NCBI RefSeq assembly: GCF_000312485.1
Contig: NZ_HE997643.1
Span: forward strand, 672,806 to 736,805
DNA: 64,000 bases
From: Yersinia massiliensis CCUG 53443
GTDB taxonomy: Bacteria; Pseudomonadota; Gammaproteobacteria; Enterobacterales; Enterobacteriaceae
Direction of reading: 5' to 3'
Shown here: positions 35,848 through 44,644 of the stretch, piece by piece
Layout of the letters: every line of letters starts with the position of its first letter
How positions within the stretch are numbered: the first letter of the stretch is position 1
Translations under genes and position numbers: made by a program
Notes under the pieces: model-generated
The model's database searches: none
What the model was told of the DNA's origin: nothing
Seen by the model: only the letters and a program-made list of their open reading frames with translations

Positions 35848-37534
35848 GATTTACCGCACTGATGTTGTTTGAAGAAATATCACTAGAAGCCATATTATTA
35901 TTCGATGCACTATTATTAAGGATAATGTCATAGGGCAGGCTGATAAAGAACTGTGTGAAAACACCGGCTTCAGAGTCAAACTCAATATCGCCACCAATAC
36001 TTTCTAAACTCTGCCGCACCAGACTTAAACCGATACCGTGTTCAGTTCCTTTGGTGGAAAAGCCATTATCAAAAATGCGATTTTGCAATTCAGCTGGTAT
36101 TCCCGGCCCGTCGTCGCTCACGACACAATGCACCCGGCCATGTTGATAATGAAAACTGACATTGATCTCGCGTTGGTTCTGGCTGCCTATCGCCTCAAGG
36201 GCATTCTCAATTAAGTTACCTAACACAGTAATTAATGTTGTGGTCACTTGTTCATTCTCGGTATCTGGCAATAGGCTGTCGTCACTGATAGATAATGTGA
36301 TGCCTAAATCCCGTGCTCGATTAATCTTCCCTAACAAGAAACCGGCGATAACCGGGGATTTGACTTTACGCAATAGTGAGCCGATTTCTGCTTGATAATT
36401 ATTCGATGTTTTAACGATATAATCTTCAAGTTGCTGATAATACTTCATGTGTAATAGGCCGAGAATGACATGAAGTTTATTCATAAATTCGTGTGACTGA
36501 GCCCGTAAGGCATCGGCGTAATGCACCATACCTGTCAGGCGTTGCATGAGTTGACTCACTTCAGTCTTATCGCGAAATGTCGCGATAGCACCGATTACAT
36601 TGCCTTTCACCATGACCGGAACCGTATTGGTCAATAATATACTGCCATTGAAATTTATCTCTTCGTCACGGCGAGCGATACCGGTTTCCAGCACTTGTTG
36701 CAGATAGAGGCGCACTGGCCAATATTTGCTGGCATTACTCAACAATAAATTCTCCATCGGACCGCTTTGCTTGAATAAACGTTTTGCTTCGTGGTTGACG
36801 ACGGTAATACGAGAGTCGGCATCAACGGCAATGACACCTTCCTTAATTGATTGCAGCATGGCATTACGTTGTTCAAATAAATTAGAGATTTCGTAAGGTT
36901 CGAAGCCCAGCATAATTCGTTTCAGTGCTTTCACTAAAAACCAGGTCCCAACAGAGCCGATCAATGCACCAAATAAGATGGTCCACGGGATAGTCCAACG
37001 CGTTTCACTGACAACCGAATCAATACTGGTTAAGGAAATACCAATGGCCACTACGCCAATTTGTTTCCCCTGTGACCCATAGATGGGCGTGAAAACCCGT
37101 AATGCCCGCTCCAGCACACCACGATTTATCGCACTGTTTTCTTTGCCTTGTAATGCGGGTTCCAGATCGTTGCCGATAAAATGTTGGCCGATCATTTCTG
37201 GGTTAGGATGAGAGTAACGGATGCCTTTCATATCGGTAATAACGATAAATAAGAGATCGTTGGCTTTCTGGACGTCATGGGTGTAAGCCTGAATATTCTG
37301 CCCATCAGCAGGATTTGTTAAGCCGTTAATGATAGTGGGTGAAAAAGATAATGCCCGAGCAACGGCGACGGCTTTATTTTGTAAACTGTCTTGTGCCATC
37401 TGGCTAAGCTGGATAAAAAAAAGTGTGTGAACGACCAATAGCACTGAGACAATCACTGCAGAAACCATCAGAGTGATTGAGGTACTGAGTCGTAACGGTA
37501 CTTTTTGTTTACCTGCCGATGTTGCATTGTTCAT
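35840..37534 (-). CDS. Sensor histidine kinase, CitA/DcuS type
   Basis: A 564-aa kinase. After a first membrane segment (TLMVSAVIVSVLLVVHTLFF), a periplasmic PDC-type sensor (about 45-185, with RYSHPNPEMIGQHFIGND and GKENSAINRGVLERALRVFTPIYG) binds the carboxylate, followed by a second membrane segment, a cytoplasmic PAS domain, the phospho-acceptor His in AQSHEFMNKLHVILGLLHM, and the ATPase (ENALEAIGS, DDGPGIP, GIGLSLVRQ). The ATG at 37534 has GGAG 6 bases upstream; an in-frame GTG at 37552 lacks a site. Citrate or a C4-dicarboxylate is the likely signal. Confidence 0.92.
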   Translation of the reverse strand: MNNATSAGKQKVPLRLSTSITLMVSAVIVSVLLVVHTLFFIQLSQMAQDSLQNKAVAVARALSFSPTIINGLTNPADGQNIQAYTHDVQKANDLLFIVITDMKGIRYSHPNPEMIGQHFIGNDLEPALQGKENSAINRGVLERALRVFTPIYGSQGKQIGVVAIGISLTSIDSVVSETRWTIPWTILFGALIGSVGTWFLVKALKRIMLGFEPYEISNLFEQRNAMLQSIKEGVIAVDADSRITVVNHEAKRLFKQSGPMENLLLSNASKYWPVRLYLQQVLETGIARRDEEINFNGSILLTNTVPVMVKGNVIGAIATFRDKTEVSQLMQRLTGMVHYADALRAQSHEFMNKLHVILGLLHMKYYQQLEDYIVKTSNNYQAEIGSLLRKVKSPVIAGFLLGKINRARDLGITLSISDDSLLPDTENEQVTTTLITVLGNLIENALEAIGSQNQREINVSFHYQHGRVHCVVSDDGPGIPAELQNRIFDNGFSTKGTEHGIGLSLVRQSLESIGGDIEFDSEAGVFTQFFISLPYDIILNNSASNNNMASSDISSNNISAVNHD

Positions 37535-38288
37535 GTCATGCTCCAGAGACACCGATCTTAAGGGTTTTCAGACGCCTAGATTGCTGTAAAGAAGGAAATA
37601 CCAAATCGTAGTAAGTCCAAGTAGCGGGCTTACAAAGTTGGCTTATAGTTTACGCTGTTTAGTGATTAGGATGCTAAGACTTGGGGTTACTTTAGCTACA
37701 TAACGATTTATATAATTATACAAAACGATGAATGGTGATGTGCTCTGAGGCTCAGAGCCATCTTCCCGTTAGGCCAATGGGTGATTTAAATCCTTTCACT
37801 TGAAGAGGTGGTGAATCATCTATATTTGTTTCTTCTCTGTTTAGCCGTCACTCTTATTTTCAGATTTATCGTGGTTAACTTTATTCATCGCCACTAACAG
37901 CGAATTATCTGCCTTTCCCGTGATGTTATGTCGACGGAATGCTTACGGGCATATGAATCTGCTATGGATAATTAATTGCACGATAAAAATACCCAATTAC
38001 TCATTTCTATGTCATGGAACTGAAACATCAGCGGCATTTTATCTCGATGTAATGATAATCAAATTGTTGAAAACAAGTGATATACAGCTTTCTTAAGCTA
38101 GGCTATCTTACTCTTAGTTGGCTTTTCTTAAGATTTTTTTGATTAATTAACATGCTTAAGCTTTAAAACCGTTTCAATTGATTATTACTATTTTCTATAA
38201 GATAAAACGGCAGGCGTATTCTGCCGTCTTAAATAAGAAAAAAAGAAAGACAAGAAAACAAACGGAAGTTAAACAAGAGATAACCAAT
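37535..38288. other. Intergenic region between sensor kinase and glutaminase
   Basis: About 750 bases, divergent promoter region. GCTCTGAG-G-CTCAGAGC at 37742-37758 is a near-perfect palindrome that could be a regulator site. No gene or terminator is convincing; an in-frame extension of the glutaminase to 38178 exists but has Lys/Arg-rich low-complexity sequence and is probably leader. Confidence 0.5.
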
Positions 38289-39296
38289 ATGCCTACAGAT
38301 AATAGCAAAAATGGAATTATCGACTACGTATCAACCGGACATCTACCTGACCCAGACACGGTCGTGAGATTGGTGCAAGAAGCTCATCAGCGTTTTGGTA
38401 CAGATACAGAAGGTGTGGTGTCAACCGTTTATCCCGCATTAGAACGCATTCCACCTAATCTCTTTGGTGTCTGCATGGTTGGTACTAACGGCAAGGTGCA
38501 TTCAGCTGGCGATGTAGATTATGAATTTACCATCATGAGCGTTTCTAAGCCGTTTGTGTTTGCCTTGGTTTGTCAGGCTATCGGGGCAAAAGTTGCCCGC
38601 GAAAAACTGGGTGTTAATAGTACCGGAATGGCATTTAACTCCGTCACTGCGATTGAACGCGCCGCTGATGGGCGCACCAATCCCATGGTGAACTCTGGGG
38701 CAATTGCGACCACCAGTTTAGTACCAGGGGCAACCAGTGATGAACAATGGACATTCATTTATGACGGTTTGTGCCGTTTTGCCGGACGTGAATTAACACT
38801 AAATGATGAAGTGTATCAATCAGCCTGTGAAACCAACTACCGTAACCGTGGCATTGCCAATGTGCTGCAAGGGTATGGGCGTCTGGGATGTGACCCGCTT
38901 GTGGCAACTGATTTGTATACCCGCCAATGTTCATTGAATGTTAGTGCCCGCGATCTGGCCGTGATGGGGGCAACATTGGCTGATGGAGGCGTTAACCCGC
39001 TGACCGGCGAACGCGTCGTGGATAATGATGTGTGTCATTACGCTTTAGCTGTCATGGTCACGGCAGGATTGTACGAAACCTCGGGAGACTGGCTTTATGA
39101 CATTGGTTTACCGGGTAAAAGTGGTATCGGCGGTGGCATTGTGACAGTGTCACCAGGTAAAGGAGGCTTAGGGACATTTGCACCGTTGCTCGATGGCGCG
39201 GGAAATAGTGTCAAAGGGCAACTGGCTGCTCGCTTCTTATCACGCAGTCTTGGGATGGACATGTTTGTTTCTGAACCTTATACCGAAAAGAGTTGA
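38289..39296 (+). CDS. glsA: Glutaminase
   Basis: A 335-aa enzyme of the serine-dependent beta-lactamase-like glutaminase family, which hydrolyses glutamine to glutamate and ammonia. The SxxK active-site motif is in IMSVSKPFVFALVCQ; NPMVNSGAIATTS, CETNYRNRGIA and the C-terminal LPGKSGIGGGIVTVSPGKGGLG are conserved. The ATG at 38289 gives the usual family length; 37 further upstream codons are atypical. It is followed after 110 bases by an MFS transporter on the same strand, suggesting a joint function in glutamine or acid stress metabolism. Confidence 0.92.
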   Translation: MPTDNSKNGIIDYVSTGHLPDPDTVVRLVQEAHQRFGTDTEGVVSTVYPALERIPPNLFGVCMVGTNGKVHSAGDVDYEFTIMSVSKPFVFALVCQAIGAKVAREKLGVNSTGMAFNSVTAIERAADGRTNPMVNSGAIATTSLVPGATSDEQWTFIYDGLCRFAGRELTLNDEVYQSACETNYRNRGIANVLQGYGRLGCDPLVATDLYTRQCSLNVSARDLAVMGATLADGGVNPLTGERVVDNDVCHYALAVMVTAGLYETSGDWLYDIGLPGKSGIGGGIVTVSPGKGGLGTFAPLLDGAGNSVKGQLAARFLSRSLGMDMFVSEPYTEKS

Positions 39297-39406
39297 GCCT
39301 TCACGGCGGTATTGCGTTGAAAGTTCATCGTTTCAATAACTGGGCGGAGACGAAAACCGACTGGTTCTGAAACCAAGAATAACATGTCAAAAGGATAGAT
39401 AATTTT

Positions 39407-41047
39407 ATGGCGAATCAATCTACTCATCATGCAGGTGTGGAACTCAAAGAATCCTGGGTGCCGATGATCACCATCGCATTGGCCCAGATTTTAATGTCAT
39501 TCAACGTTGCTTCTCTGCCTGTTGCTTTAGGTGGAATGGTCAAAAGTTTCAATGTGCCTCCGACTACGATTGCGACCGCAATTGTGATGTACTCACTGTC
39601 CGTTGCCGGTTTCGTGATGCTGGGTGCCAAACTCAATCAGCGTTTTGGGCCATTAGTCGTATTTCGTGGCACTGTTCTACTGTTCGGTATTGCGCAGGTG
39701 ATGATGACATTCAGCCCGAATGCCACCGTGATGATCAGCGCGCAGGCACTGAGCGGTTTAGCGGGCGCAGCGTTAGTGCCAGCATTAGTTGCACTGATTG
39801 CTGAAAACTATCGTGGTACACAACAGGCGACTGCATTGGGTGCTTTGGGTTCTGCTCGTGCTGGCGCAGGTGTGGCGGCGTTTTTGATTGGGGGGATTCT
39901 CGGTACTCATATCGGTTGGCGTCCAGCGTTCGGTATTTTGATTGTGCTGTCGGCGATCATCTTTGTCATGAGCTTCCGCCTCAAGGCCGATAAAGGCCGT
40001 CCAGAAGTCGGTATCGATATTATCGGTGTGATTCTGGCGGCGGCGGCGATTATTTTGCTGTCATTTGGCTTTAACAACCTAAACCGTTGGGGCTTCGGTT
40101 TAGTCCGTGACGGTGCGCCTTTTGATCTCATGGGCTTTTCACCTGCACCCTTTATGATTGTACTGGGTATCGTGCTAGGGCAGGCGTTTGTGGTTTGGAC
40201 GCGTCGTCGCCAAGAACAAGGTAAGACGCCGTTGCTGGCACTGGAAGTTATCACGTCATCCACGGAAAAAGCCGCAGTATTTGCCATGTTCTCGGTCGTG
40301 GCATTAGAAGCAATGCTCAACTTCTCTGTTCCGTTGTATATCCAGATAGTGCAGGGCAGTACGCCAATGGCCACCGCAATCGCGATGATGCCGTTTAACT
40401 TGTCCGTGTTCTTCTCAGCAATGCTGATTGTCCGTTTCTACAAAAAACTCACGCCGCGTAAAATCGGCCGTTATGGTTTTATCACTTGTACCATCGCTTT
40501 ACTGTGGTTGGCATTTGTTGTGCGCAATAACTGGAGTGAGTTCGCGGTACTGATCGGTCTGGTCATCTTCGGTCTTGCTCAAGGTGCATTGGTTACCTTG
40601 CTATTCAACGTATTGGTGAGTGCGTCACCGAAGGAACTGGCAGGCGATGTTGGGTCATTGCGTGGCACGACGAATAACTTAGCCAATGCCATCGGTACTG
40701 CGGTCGCCGGTGCTTTGTTGGTGGGTTTGTTAAGTGCTAACGTGATGCGTGGCGTGGCTGAAACACCGATTCTGACGGCTGAACTTCAGGCTCAGGTCAA
40801 TATGGATAGCATTAATTTTGTCAGTAATGATCGCCTGCAAGGTGTGTTAGCGCAAACGAACGCTACCCCTGAACAGGTTGTCGAAGCGGTACGCGTGAAT
40901 GAAGAAGCACGTTTACGTGCACTGAAGTTTGGTTTATTGATTATGGCGCTGTTATCGCTCGTGGCTATCTTCCCTGCGGGGCGCTTACCTGACTATCTAC
41001 CAGGTGAATTACCTGCGGATAATCTGGATCCGAAAGCCAATAAATAA
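39407..41047 (+). CDS. MFS transporter, DHA2 (14-helix) type
   Basis: A 546-aa transporter with 14 predicted membrane segments. The early LAQILMSFNVASLPVALGGMVKSFNVPPTTIATAIVMYSLSVAGFVMLGAKLNQRFG region holds the DHA2 motif, and FLIGGILGTHIGWRPAF is the motif C region. The family covers drug and metabolite exporters. Its link to glutaminase (same strand, 110 bases apart, AAAGGAT near the ATG) suggests export of a glutamine-derived compound or a pH role, but the substrate cannot be told. Confidence 0.88.
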   Translation: MANQSTHHAGVELKESWVPMITIALAQILMSFNVASLPVALGGMVKSFNVPPTTIATAIVMYSLSVAGFVMLGAKLNQRFGPLVVFRGTVLLFGIAQVMMTFSPNATVMISAQALSGLAGAALVPALVALIAENYRGTQQATALGALGSARAGAGVAAFLIGGILGTHIGWRPAFGILIVLSAIIFVMSFRLKADKGRPEVGIDIIGVILAAAAIILLSFGFNNLNRWGFGLVRDGAPFDLMGFSPAPFMIVLGIVLGQAFVVWTRRRQEQGKTPLLALEVITSSTEKAAVFAMFSVVALEAMLNFSVPLYIQIVQGSTPMATAIAMMPFNLSVFFSAMLIVRFYKKLTPRKIGRYGFITCTIALLWLAFVVRNNWSEFAVLIGLVIFGLAQGALVTLLFNVLVSASPKELAGDVGSLRGTTNNLANAIGTAVAGALLVGLLSANVMRGVAETPILTAELQAQVNMDSINFVSNDRLQGVLAQTNATPEQVVEAVRVNEEARLRALKFGLLIMALLSLVAIFPAGRLPDYLPGELPADNLDPKANK

Positions 41048-41081
41048 ACGACGATATCAATCAGAAAGATGGATAAAAAAG

Positions 41082-41119
41082 ACTGACAGTGCGTAATGAA
41101 GATTACCACTGTCAGTTTT
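41082..41119. terminator. Bidirectional terminator
   Basis: ACTGACAGTG/CACTGTCAGT is a perfect 10-bp stem with a 15-base loop; TTTTCTTT follows on + and TTTTTT on -. It ends both the MFS gene and the convergent PTS-side operon. Confidence 0.88.
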
Positions 41120-41140
41120 CTTTGGGAGCAATAGATTATC

Positions 41141-41686
41141 TTATTTGTGAAGGCGGGTATTGTGTAAGGCGATTAGTGTGATCGACGAAAATTGTAAGTG
41201 ATGCATAAATTCTCTTAAAATCAGCAATCTGGCGGCAAACACGTTGTCGGCTGGTATGCCTTCTGAGGCCGCAGGCCTGCCCATCATGACGGCTGCTAAT
41301 CTATCAAACATCCGCTCAACGGATTCCAATGACATGACGGTTTGAGCCTGTAATGGCAAACCCGCGAGCTGAGCAATATCCGCAAGATCGCTGTCTGTCG
41401 TCAACAACTGCGAGGCACGATTCACCTCAGGGCTGATACGAATCACCTCGTCTTCGACCACCATAATGGCCGTTTCCATCTCATCGGGTGTCGGCGGATT
41501 GTGCTTGAAATAAGTTCGCGCAATATGGTTGGCACCCAGGGTAAGTGGTTGCGTCACGACGGTATTATCTACGCCAGACGTCACGACCGTGGTCGATTCA
41601 TCACCAATATGCAACAGCGTCATCGCGATGCTAACGCTGAGAGATGCACGAAGAGAGTCATAATCTGATTGCGTGTTATTCATCAT
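41141..41686 (-). CDS. Conserved-looking protein of unknown function, partner of LacI regulator
   Basis: A 181-aa protein I cannot assign. It contains an early hydrophobic strand region (LRASLSVSIAMTLLHIGDESTTVVTSG), a middle helical ETAIMVVEDEVIRISPEVNRASQLLTTDSDLADIAQLAGL, and no Cys motif, membrane segment or signal. The sequence looks like a real soluble protein. It starts 20 bases after the LacI gene with GGGGA before its tandem ATGs, so it is co-transcribed with the regulator and probably serves the beta-glucoside locus. Confidence 0.8.
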   Translation of the reverse strand: MMNNTQSDYDSLRASLSVSIAMTLLHIGDESTTVVTSGVDNTVVTQPLTLGANHIARTYFKHNPPTPDEMETAIMVVEDEVIRISPEVNRASQLLTTDSDLADIAQLAGLPLQAQTVMSLESVERMFDRLAAVMMGRPAASEGIPADNVFAARLLILREFMHHLQFSSITLIALHNTRLHK

Positions 41687-41706
41687 TGAGTCCCCAAATA
41701 AGTCAG

Positions 41707-42657
41707 TTACTCGGTTAAACCATGTGGGACAACTAGATTACCGCGAAACACTTGTGGATTCATATGTTTGCCCGCACGGGAATCAATCAAGTCGACCACT
41801 CTCCGAGCCAATGTCTCCAGCGAATACTCGATAGCGGGCACCGCCGGAACACCCGGCAATTGCACTGAACCGTCCAGACTGAACACCATCACTTTATCGG
41901 GAACGGTACGCTTAAACAGATGTAACAGGGCAATCGCTTTCTGGGCTTCAATCTCGTCCATGACCAACAGGGCATTAAACTGCACGCCATTGTTCAATAG
42001 CGTCTGCAATGCTTCGGAGGAGGCATTGACACTGCCCATCACCAGGTTACGGTTATAGGGAATCAGGTAGTTCTCCAGCGCCCGTTGATATCCTAATAGT
42101 GTCTGTTCTGCCACGGTTCCTGAGGCATGATTTAATAACGCAATATGCCGGCGACCCTGACTGACCAAATAGTGGCAAGCTGTTTCTGCAGCAAAAGAGT
42201 GATCAAATAAAATACTGTTAGGCGTCGAAGATTCGAGGCAATCAATCATGATGGTTTTTTCATCGGGAGCGGGCAGGGGAAAGCGTGCTCCGATGATAAT
42301 AATGGCATCACACAGGCCATTGGCCAGCTCTGTCACCGCATTAGCGACCCCAACACTGTTATCGGCAAAGCGCAGTAATAAGTGTTTTTGATGCTGGCTA
42401 AACTGCTTTTCTAAAGCAAAAAGATAGCTGGTTGTTTGCTGAATGTGTTCAGTCGCGCAAATCACACCAACACATCCGGTTGACTGCGCCGTCAGAAATT
42501 GGGCAATCACATTCGGCTTATAGTTTAGAACTTCGACCGCCTTCATAACAGCCAAACGGCTCTCTTCCTTGACACCGCGAGACCCGCTCAACACGCGCGA
42601 CACAGTGGCTTTAGAAACGTTGGCTAACCGCGATACATCATTAATAGTCGACATCAC
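41707..42657 (-). CDS. LacI-family repressor of the beta-glucoside PTS locus
   Basis: A 316-aa regulator. The N-terminal helix-turn-helix TINDVSRLANVSKATVSRVLSG and hinge YKPNVIAQFLTAQSTG are typical; the ligand domain follows with GCVGVIC, VMVFSLDG and ends PQVFRGNLVVPHGLTE. It is somewhat short for the family. It is divergent from the PTS genes, and an AscG/GalR-like palindrome lies at their promoter, which is its likely operator. The inducer is probably a phosphorylated beta-glucoside. Confidence 0.92.
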   Translation of the reverse strand: MMSTINDVSRLANVSKATVSRVLSGSRGVKEESRLAVMKAVEVLNYKPNVIAQFLTAQSTGCVGVICATEHIQQTTSYLFALEKQFSQHQKHLLLRFADNSVGVANAVTELANGLCDAIIIIGARFPLPAPDEKTIMIDCLESSTPNSILFDHSFAAETACHYLVSQGRRHIALLNHASGTVAEQTLLGYQRALENYLIPYNRNLVMGSVNASSEALQTLLNNGVQFNALLVMDEIEAQKAIALLHLFKRTVPDKVMVFSLDGSVQLPGVPAVPAIEYSLETLARRVVDLIDSRAGKHMNPQVFRGNLVVPHGLTE

Positions 42658-42815
42658 TTCACTCCACTTTTTCTGATCAATGGCCAGAGGGCCTCGTCAG
42701 TTCCCTTTATCCTTGGTTCCCATTCTACTTCGTCCATTCTATACCCTGATTGCCATTACGGAAACCGTTGTTACCAGAGAGTATCCAGTAAAGCACCGAT
42801 TTCTGCTTAGCTTTT

Positions 42816-42831
42816 TGTGACGTCTTTCACA
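42816..42831. promoter_or_regulatory. CRP-cAMP site
   Basis: TGTGACGTCTTTCACA is a perfect TGTGA-N6-TCACA match, located in the divergent gap 143 bases before the EIIB start. It predicts catabolite activation of the PTS operon and perhaps the regulator. Confidence 0.88.
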
Positions 42832-42856
42832 ACTGCATATCTTTCAGTAAGTAAAT

Positions 42857-42876
42857 ATATGAGCGCGCTCTCATAT
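42857..42876. promoter_or_regulatory. Second inverted repeat in the PTS promoter region
   Basis: ATATGAG and CTCATAT flank CGCGCT; an inner GAGCGCGCTC is also palindromic. Spacing between centres is 43 bases from the CRP site and 32 from the LacI operator. It may be an auxiliary operator. Confidence 0.5.
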
Positions 42877-42889
42877 CTATTCCGTTTGC

Positions 42890-42907
42890 ATGGAAACCGG
42901 TTTCCAT
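42890..42907. promoter_or_regulatory. LacI-type operator
   Basis: ATGGAAACCGGTTTCCAT is a perfect 18-bp palindrome with the central CG typical of LacI/GalR sites, 52 bases before the EIIB start. An in-frame ATG inside this palindrome is not a translation start. Confidence 0.85.
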
Positions 42908-42958
42908 TTTGTTTCCAATGGTGCTCAATATGACAAGATTACAGTGAGGAAATACGTG

Positions 42959-43273
42959 ATGAAAAAAATAATGTTGTGCTGCTCCGCAGGGATGTCCACG
43001 AGTATGCTAGTCAAAAAAATGTTGGCAGAGGCTGCAACACGTGGGCTAGAGGTTCAGATTGATGCTTTTGGTGCTAGCGAATTCAATGAGCAATTCAGCC
43101 GCTATCAGGTTGTGCTGTTGGGGCCGCAGGTGAAGTACATGCAACGAGATTTGGCTGCGATAGCTGAACCTTTCGGTATTCCAGTGATGACTATCGACAT
43201 GATGGATTACGGCATGCAACGCGGTGATAAGGTGCTCGATTTCGCCTTATCTCTTATTAATGCAGTGAAATAA
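42959..43273 (+). CDS. PTS EIIB, lactose/cellobiose family
   Basis: A 104-aa phosphocarrier. The start LCCSAGMSTSMLVKKM contains the phosphorylated Cys (Cys8) and the P-loop of cellobiose-type EIIB; VVLLGPQVKYM is also conserved. The ATG at 42959 has GAGGA 8 bases upstream, whereas an upstream in-frame ATG lies inside the operator. It passes phosphate from EIIA to the sugar entering through EIIC, the next gene (12 bases later). Confidence 0.94.
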   Translation: MKKIMLCCSAGMSTSMLVKKMLAEAATRGLEVQIDAFGASEFNEQFSRYQVVLLGPQVKYMQRDLAAIAEPFGIPVMTIDMMDYGMQRGDKVLDFALSLINAVK

Positions 43274-43285
43274 AAGGTATCTGCA

Positions 43286-44611
43286 ATGAGTTCTCTTTAC
43301 CAAACAATGGTTGGGATGATAGAGCAAACCATCACGCCGCTTGCTGGGCGGTTAGGGCAACAAAAATATATTATCGCGATCCGCGACGGCTTTACCTCAG
43401 CATTACCCTTTATGATCATCGGCTCATTTATGTTGGTCTTTATCTTCCCACCATTCTCCGCTGATACCACATGGGGTTTTGCCCGCGCATGGCTAAATTT
43501 CTCCAGCACTTATCGTAATGAATTGATGTTGCCTTTCAATCTCAGCATGGGCGTCATGACCTTCTTCATCTCAGTCGGAATTGGCGCCAGCTTAGGGCGA
43601 CAATATAAGTTGGATCCCATCATGACGGGTCTATTGGCATTGATGTCATTCCTGCTAGTGGCCGCACCTTATTCTGACGGTCATATCTCCACTCAATACT
43701 TCTCCGGCCAAGGGATTTTTACTGCCATTATCACGGCGGTTTACTCCACTGAACTCTATGCCTTTTTAAAACGCCGCAATATCACCATTCGTCTCCCGAA
43801 AGAAGTCCCGACAGGGGTGGCTCGTTCCTTTGAGATTCTCATTCCGGTGGTGGCGGTCGTTGGCACGTTGCATCCACTGAATTTATTCATCGAATCATCT
43901 ACCGGAATGATTATTCCAGAAGCGATTATGCATTTGCTGGCACCGTTGGTTTCAGCGTCAGATTCGCTGCCAGCCATATTATTGTCGGTATTACTTTGCC
44001 AAATTTTGTGGTTCGCCGGCATTCATGGTGCATTGATTGTTACGGGTATTATGAACCCATTCTGGATGACCAATCTGGCACTGAATCAGGCTGCGTTAGC
44101 CGCAGGTGCGCCTTTGCCACATATCTATCTACAGGGCTTTTGGGATCACTATTTACTGATTGGCGGTGTCGGTTCTACGTTGCCATTGGCCTTCCTGTTA
44201 CTTCGCAGTAAAGCTATTCATTTGCGTACTATTGGCAAGATGGGGATTGTGCCGAGCTTCTTTAATATCAACGAACCGATTTTATTCGGTGCACCGATCA
44301 TCATGAACCCCGTGTTCTTCCTGCCCTTTATCTTTGTACCGATGATCAACGCCACATTGGCGTATATCGCCACCAAGTTAGGTTGGATAGCGCAAGTGGT
44401 GTCATTAACACCTTGGACGACCCCAGCACCGATTGGCGCTTCTTGGGCGGCAAACTGGGCCTTCAGTCCTGTCGTTATGTGTCTATTATGTATGGTGTTC
44501 TCTGCGGTGATGTATTACCCCTTCCTCAAAGCTTATGAGCGCAGCCTGCTGAAAGCGGATGAAGAAAAAGAGCAACAACTGAGCTTTGCTGAATCAGCCG
44601 AAACTCGCTAA
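43286..44611 (+). CDS. PTS EIIC, cellobiose/beta-glucoside permease
   Basis: A 441-aa membrane permease of the lactose/cellobiose EIIC family with about 10 membrane segments. Conserved parts are IRDGFTSALPFMIIGSFMLV, WFAGIHGALIVTGIMNPFW and PSFFNINEPILFGAPIIMNP, with the NEPI motif that binds sugar. It sits between EIIB and the glucosidase. The likely substrates are cellobiose or aryl-beta-glucosides; specificity cannot be settled from sequence. Confidence 0.94.
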   Translation: MSSLYQTMVGMIEQTITPLAGRLGQQKYIIAIRDGFTSALPFMIIGSFMLVFIFPPFSADTTWGFARAWLNFSSTYRNELMLPFNLSMGVMTFFISVGIGASLGRQYKLDPIMTGLLALMSFLLVAAPYSDGHISTQYFSGQGIFTAIITAVYSTELYAFLKRRNITIRLPKEVPTGVARSFEILIPVVAVVGTLHPLNLFIESSTGMIIPEAIMHLLAPLVSASDSLPAILLSVLLCQILWFAGIHGALIVTGIMNPFWMTNLALNQAALAAGAPLPHIYLQGFWDHYLLIGGVGSTLPLAFLLLRSKAIHLRTIGKMGIVPSFFNINEPILFGAPIIMNPVFFLPFIFVPMINATLAYIATKLGWIAQVVSLTPWTTPAPIGASWAANWAFSPVVMCLLCMVFSAVMYYPFLKAYERSLLKADEEKEQQLSFAESAETR

Positions 44612-44644
44612 ATTTTGATAAGGCCTATTTTTATGGAGAGAACG

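Noticed and set aside
38178-38288. N-terminal extension of the glutaminase
   Set aside because: Lys/Arg-rich low-complexity sequence, no ribosome site and beyond the usual family length.
42890-42958. N-terminal extension of EIIB from the ATG at 42890
   Set aside because: That ATG is inside the operator palindrome; the ATG at 42959 has a good ribosome site and gives the family length.
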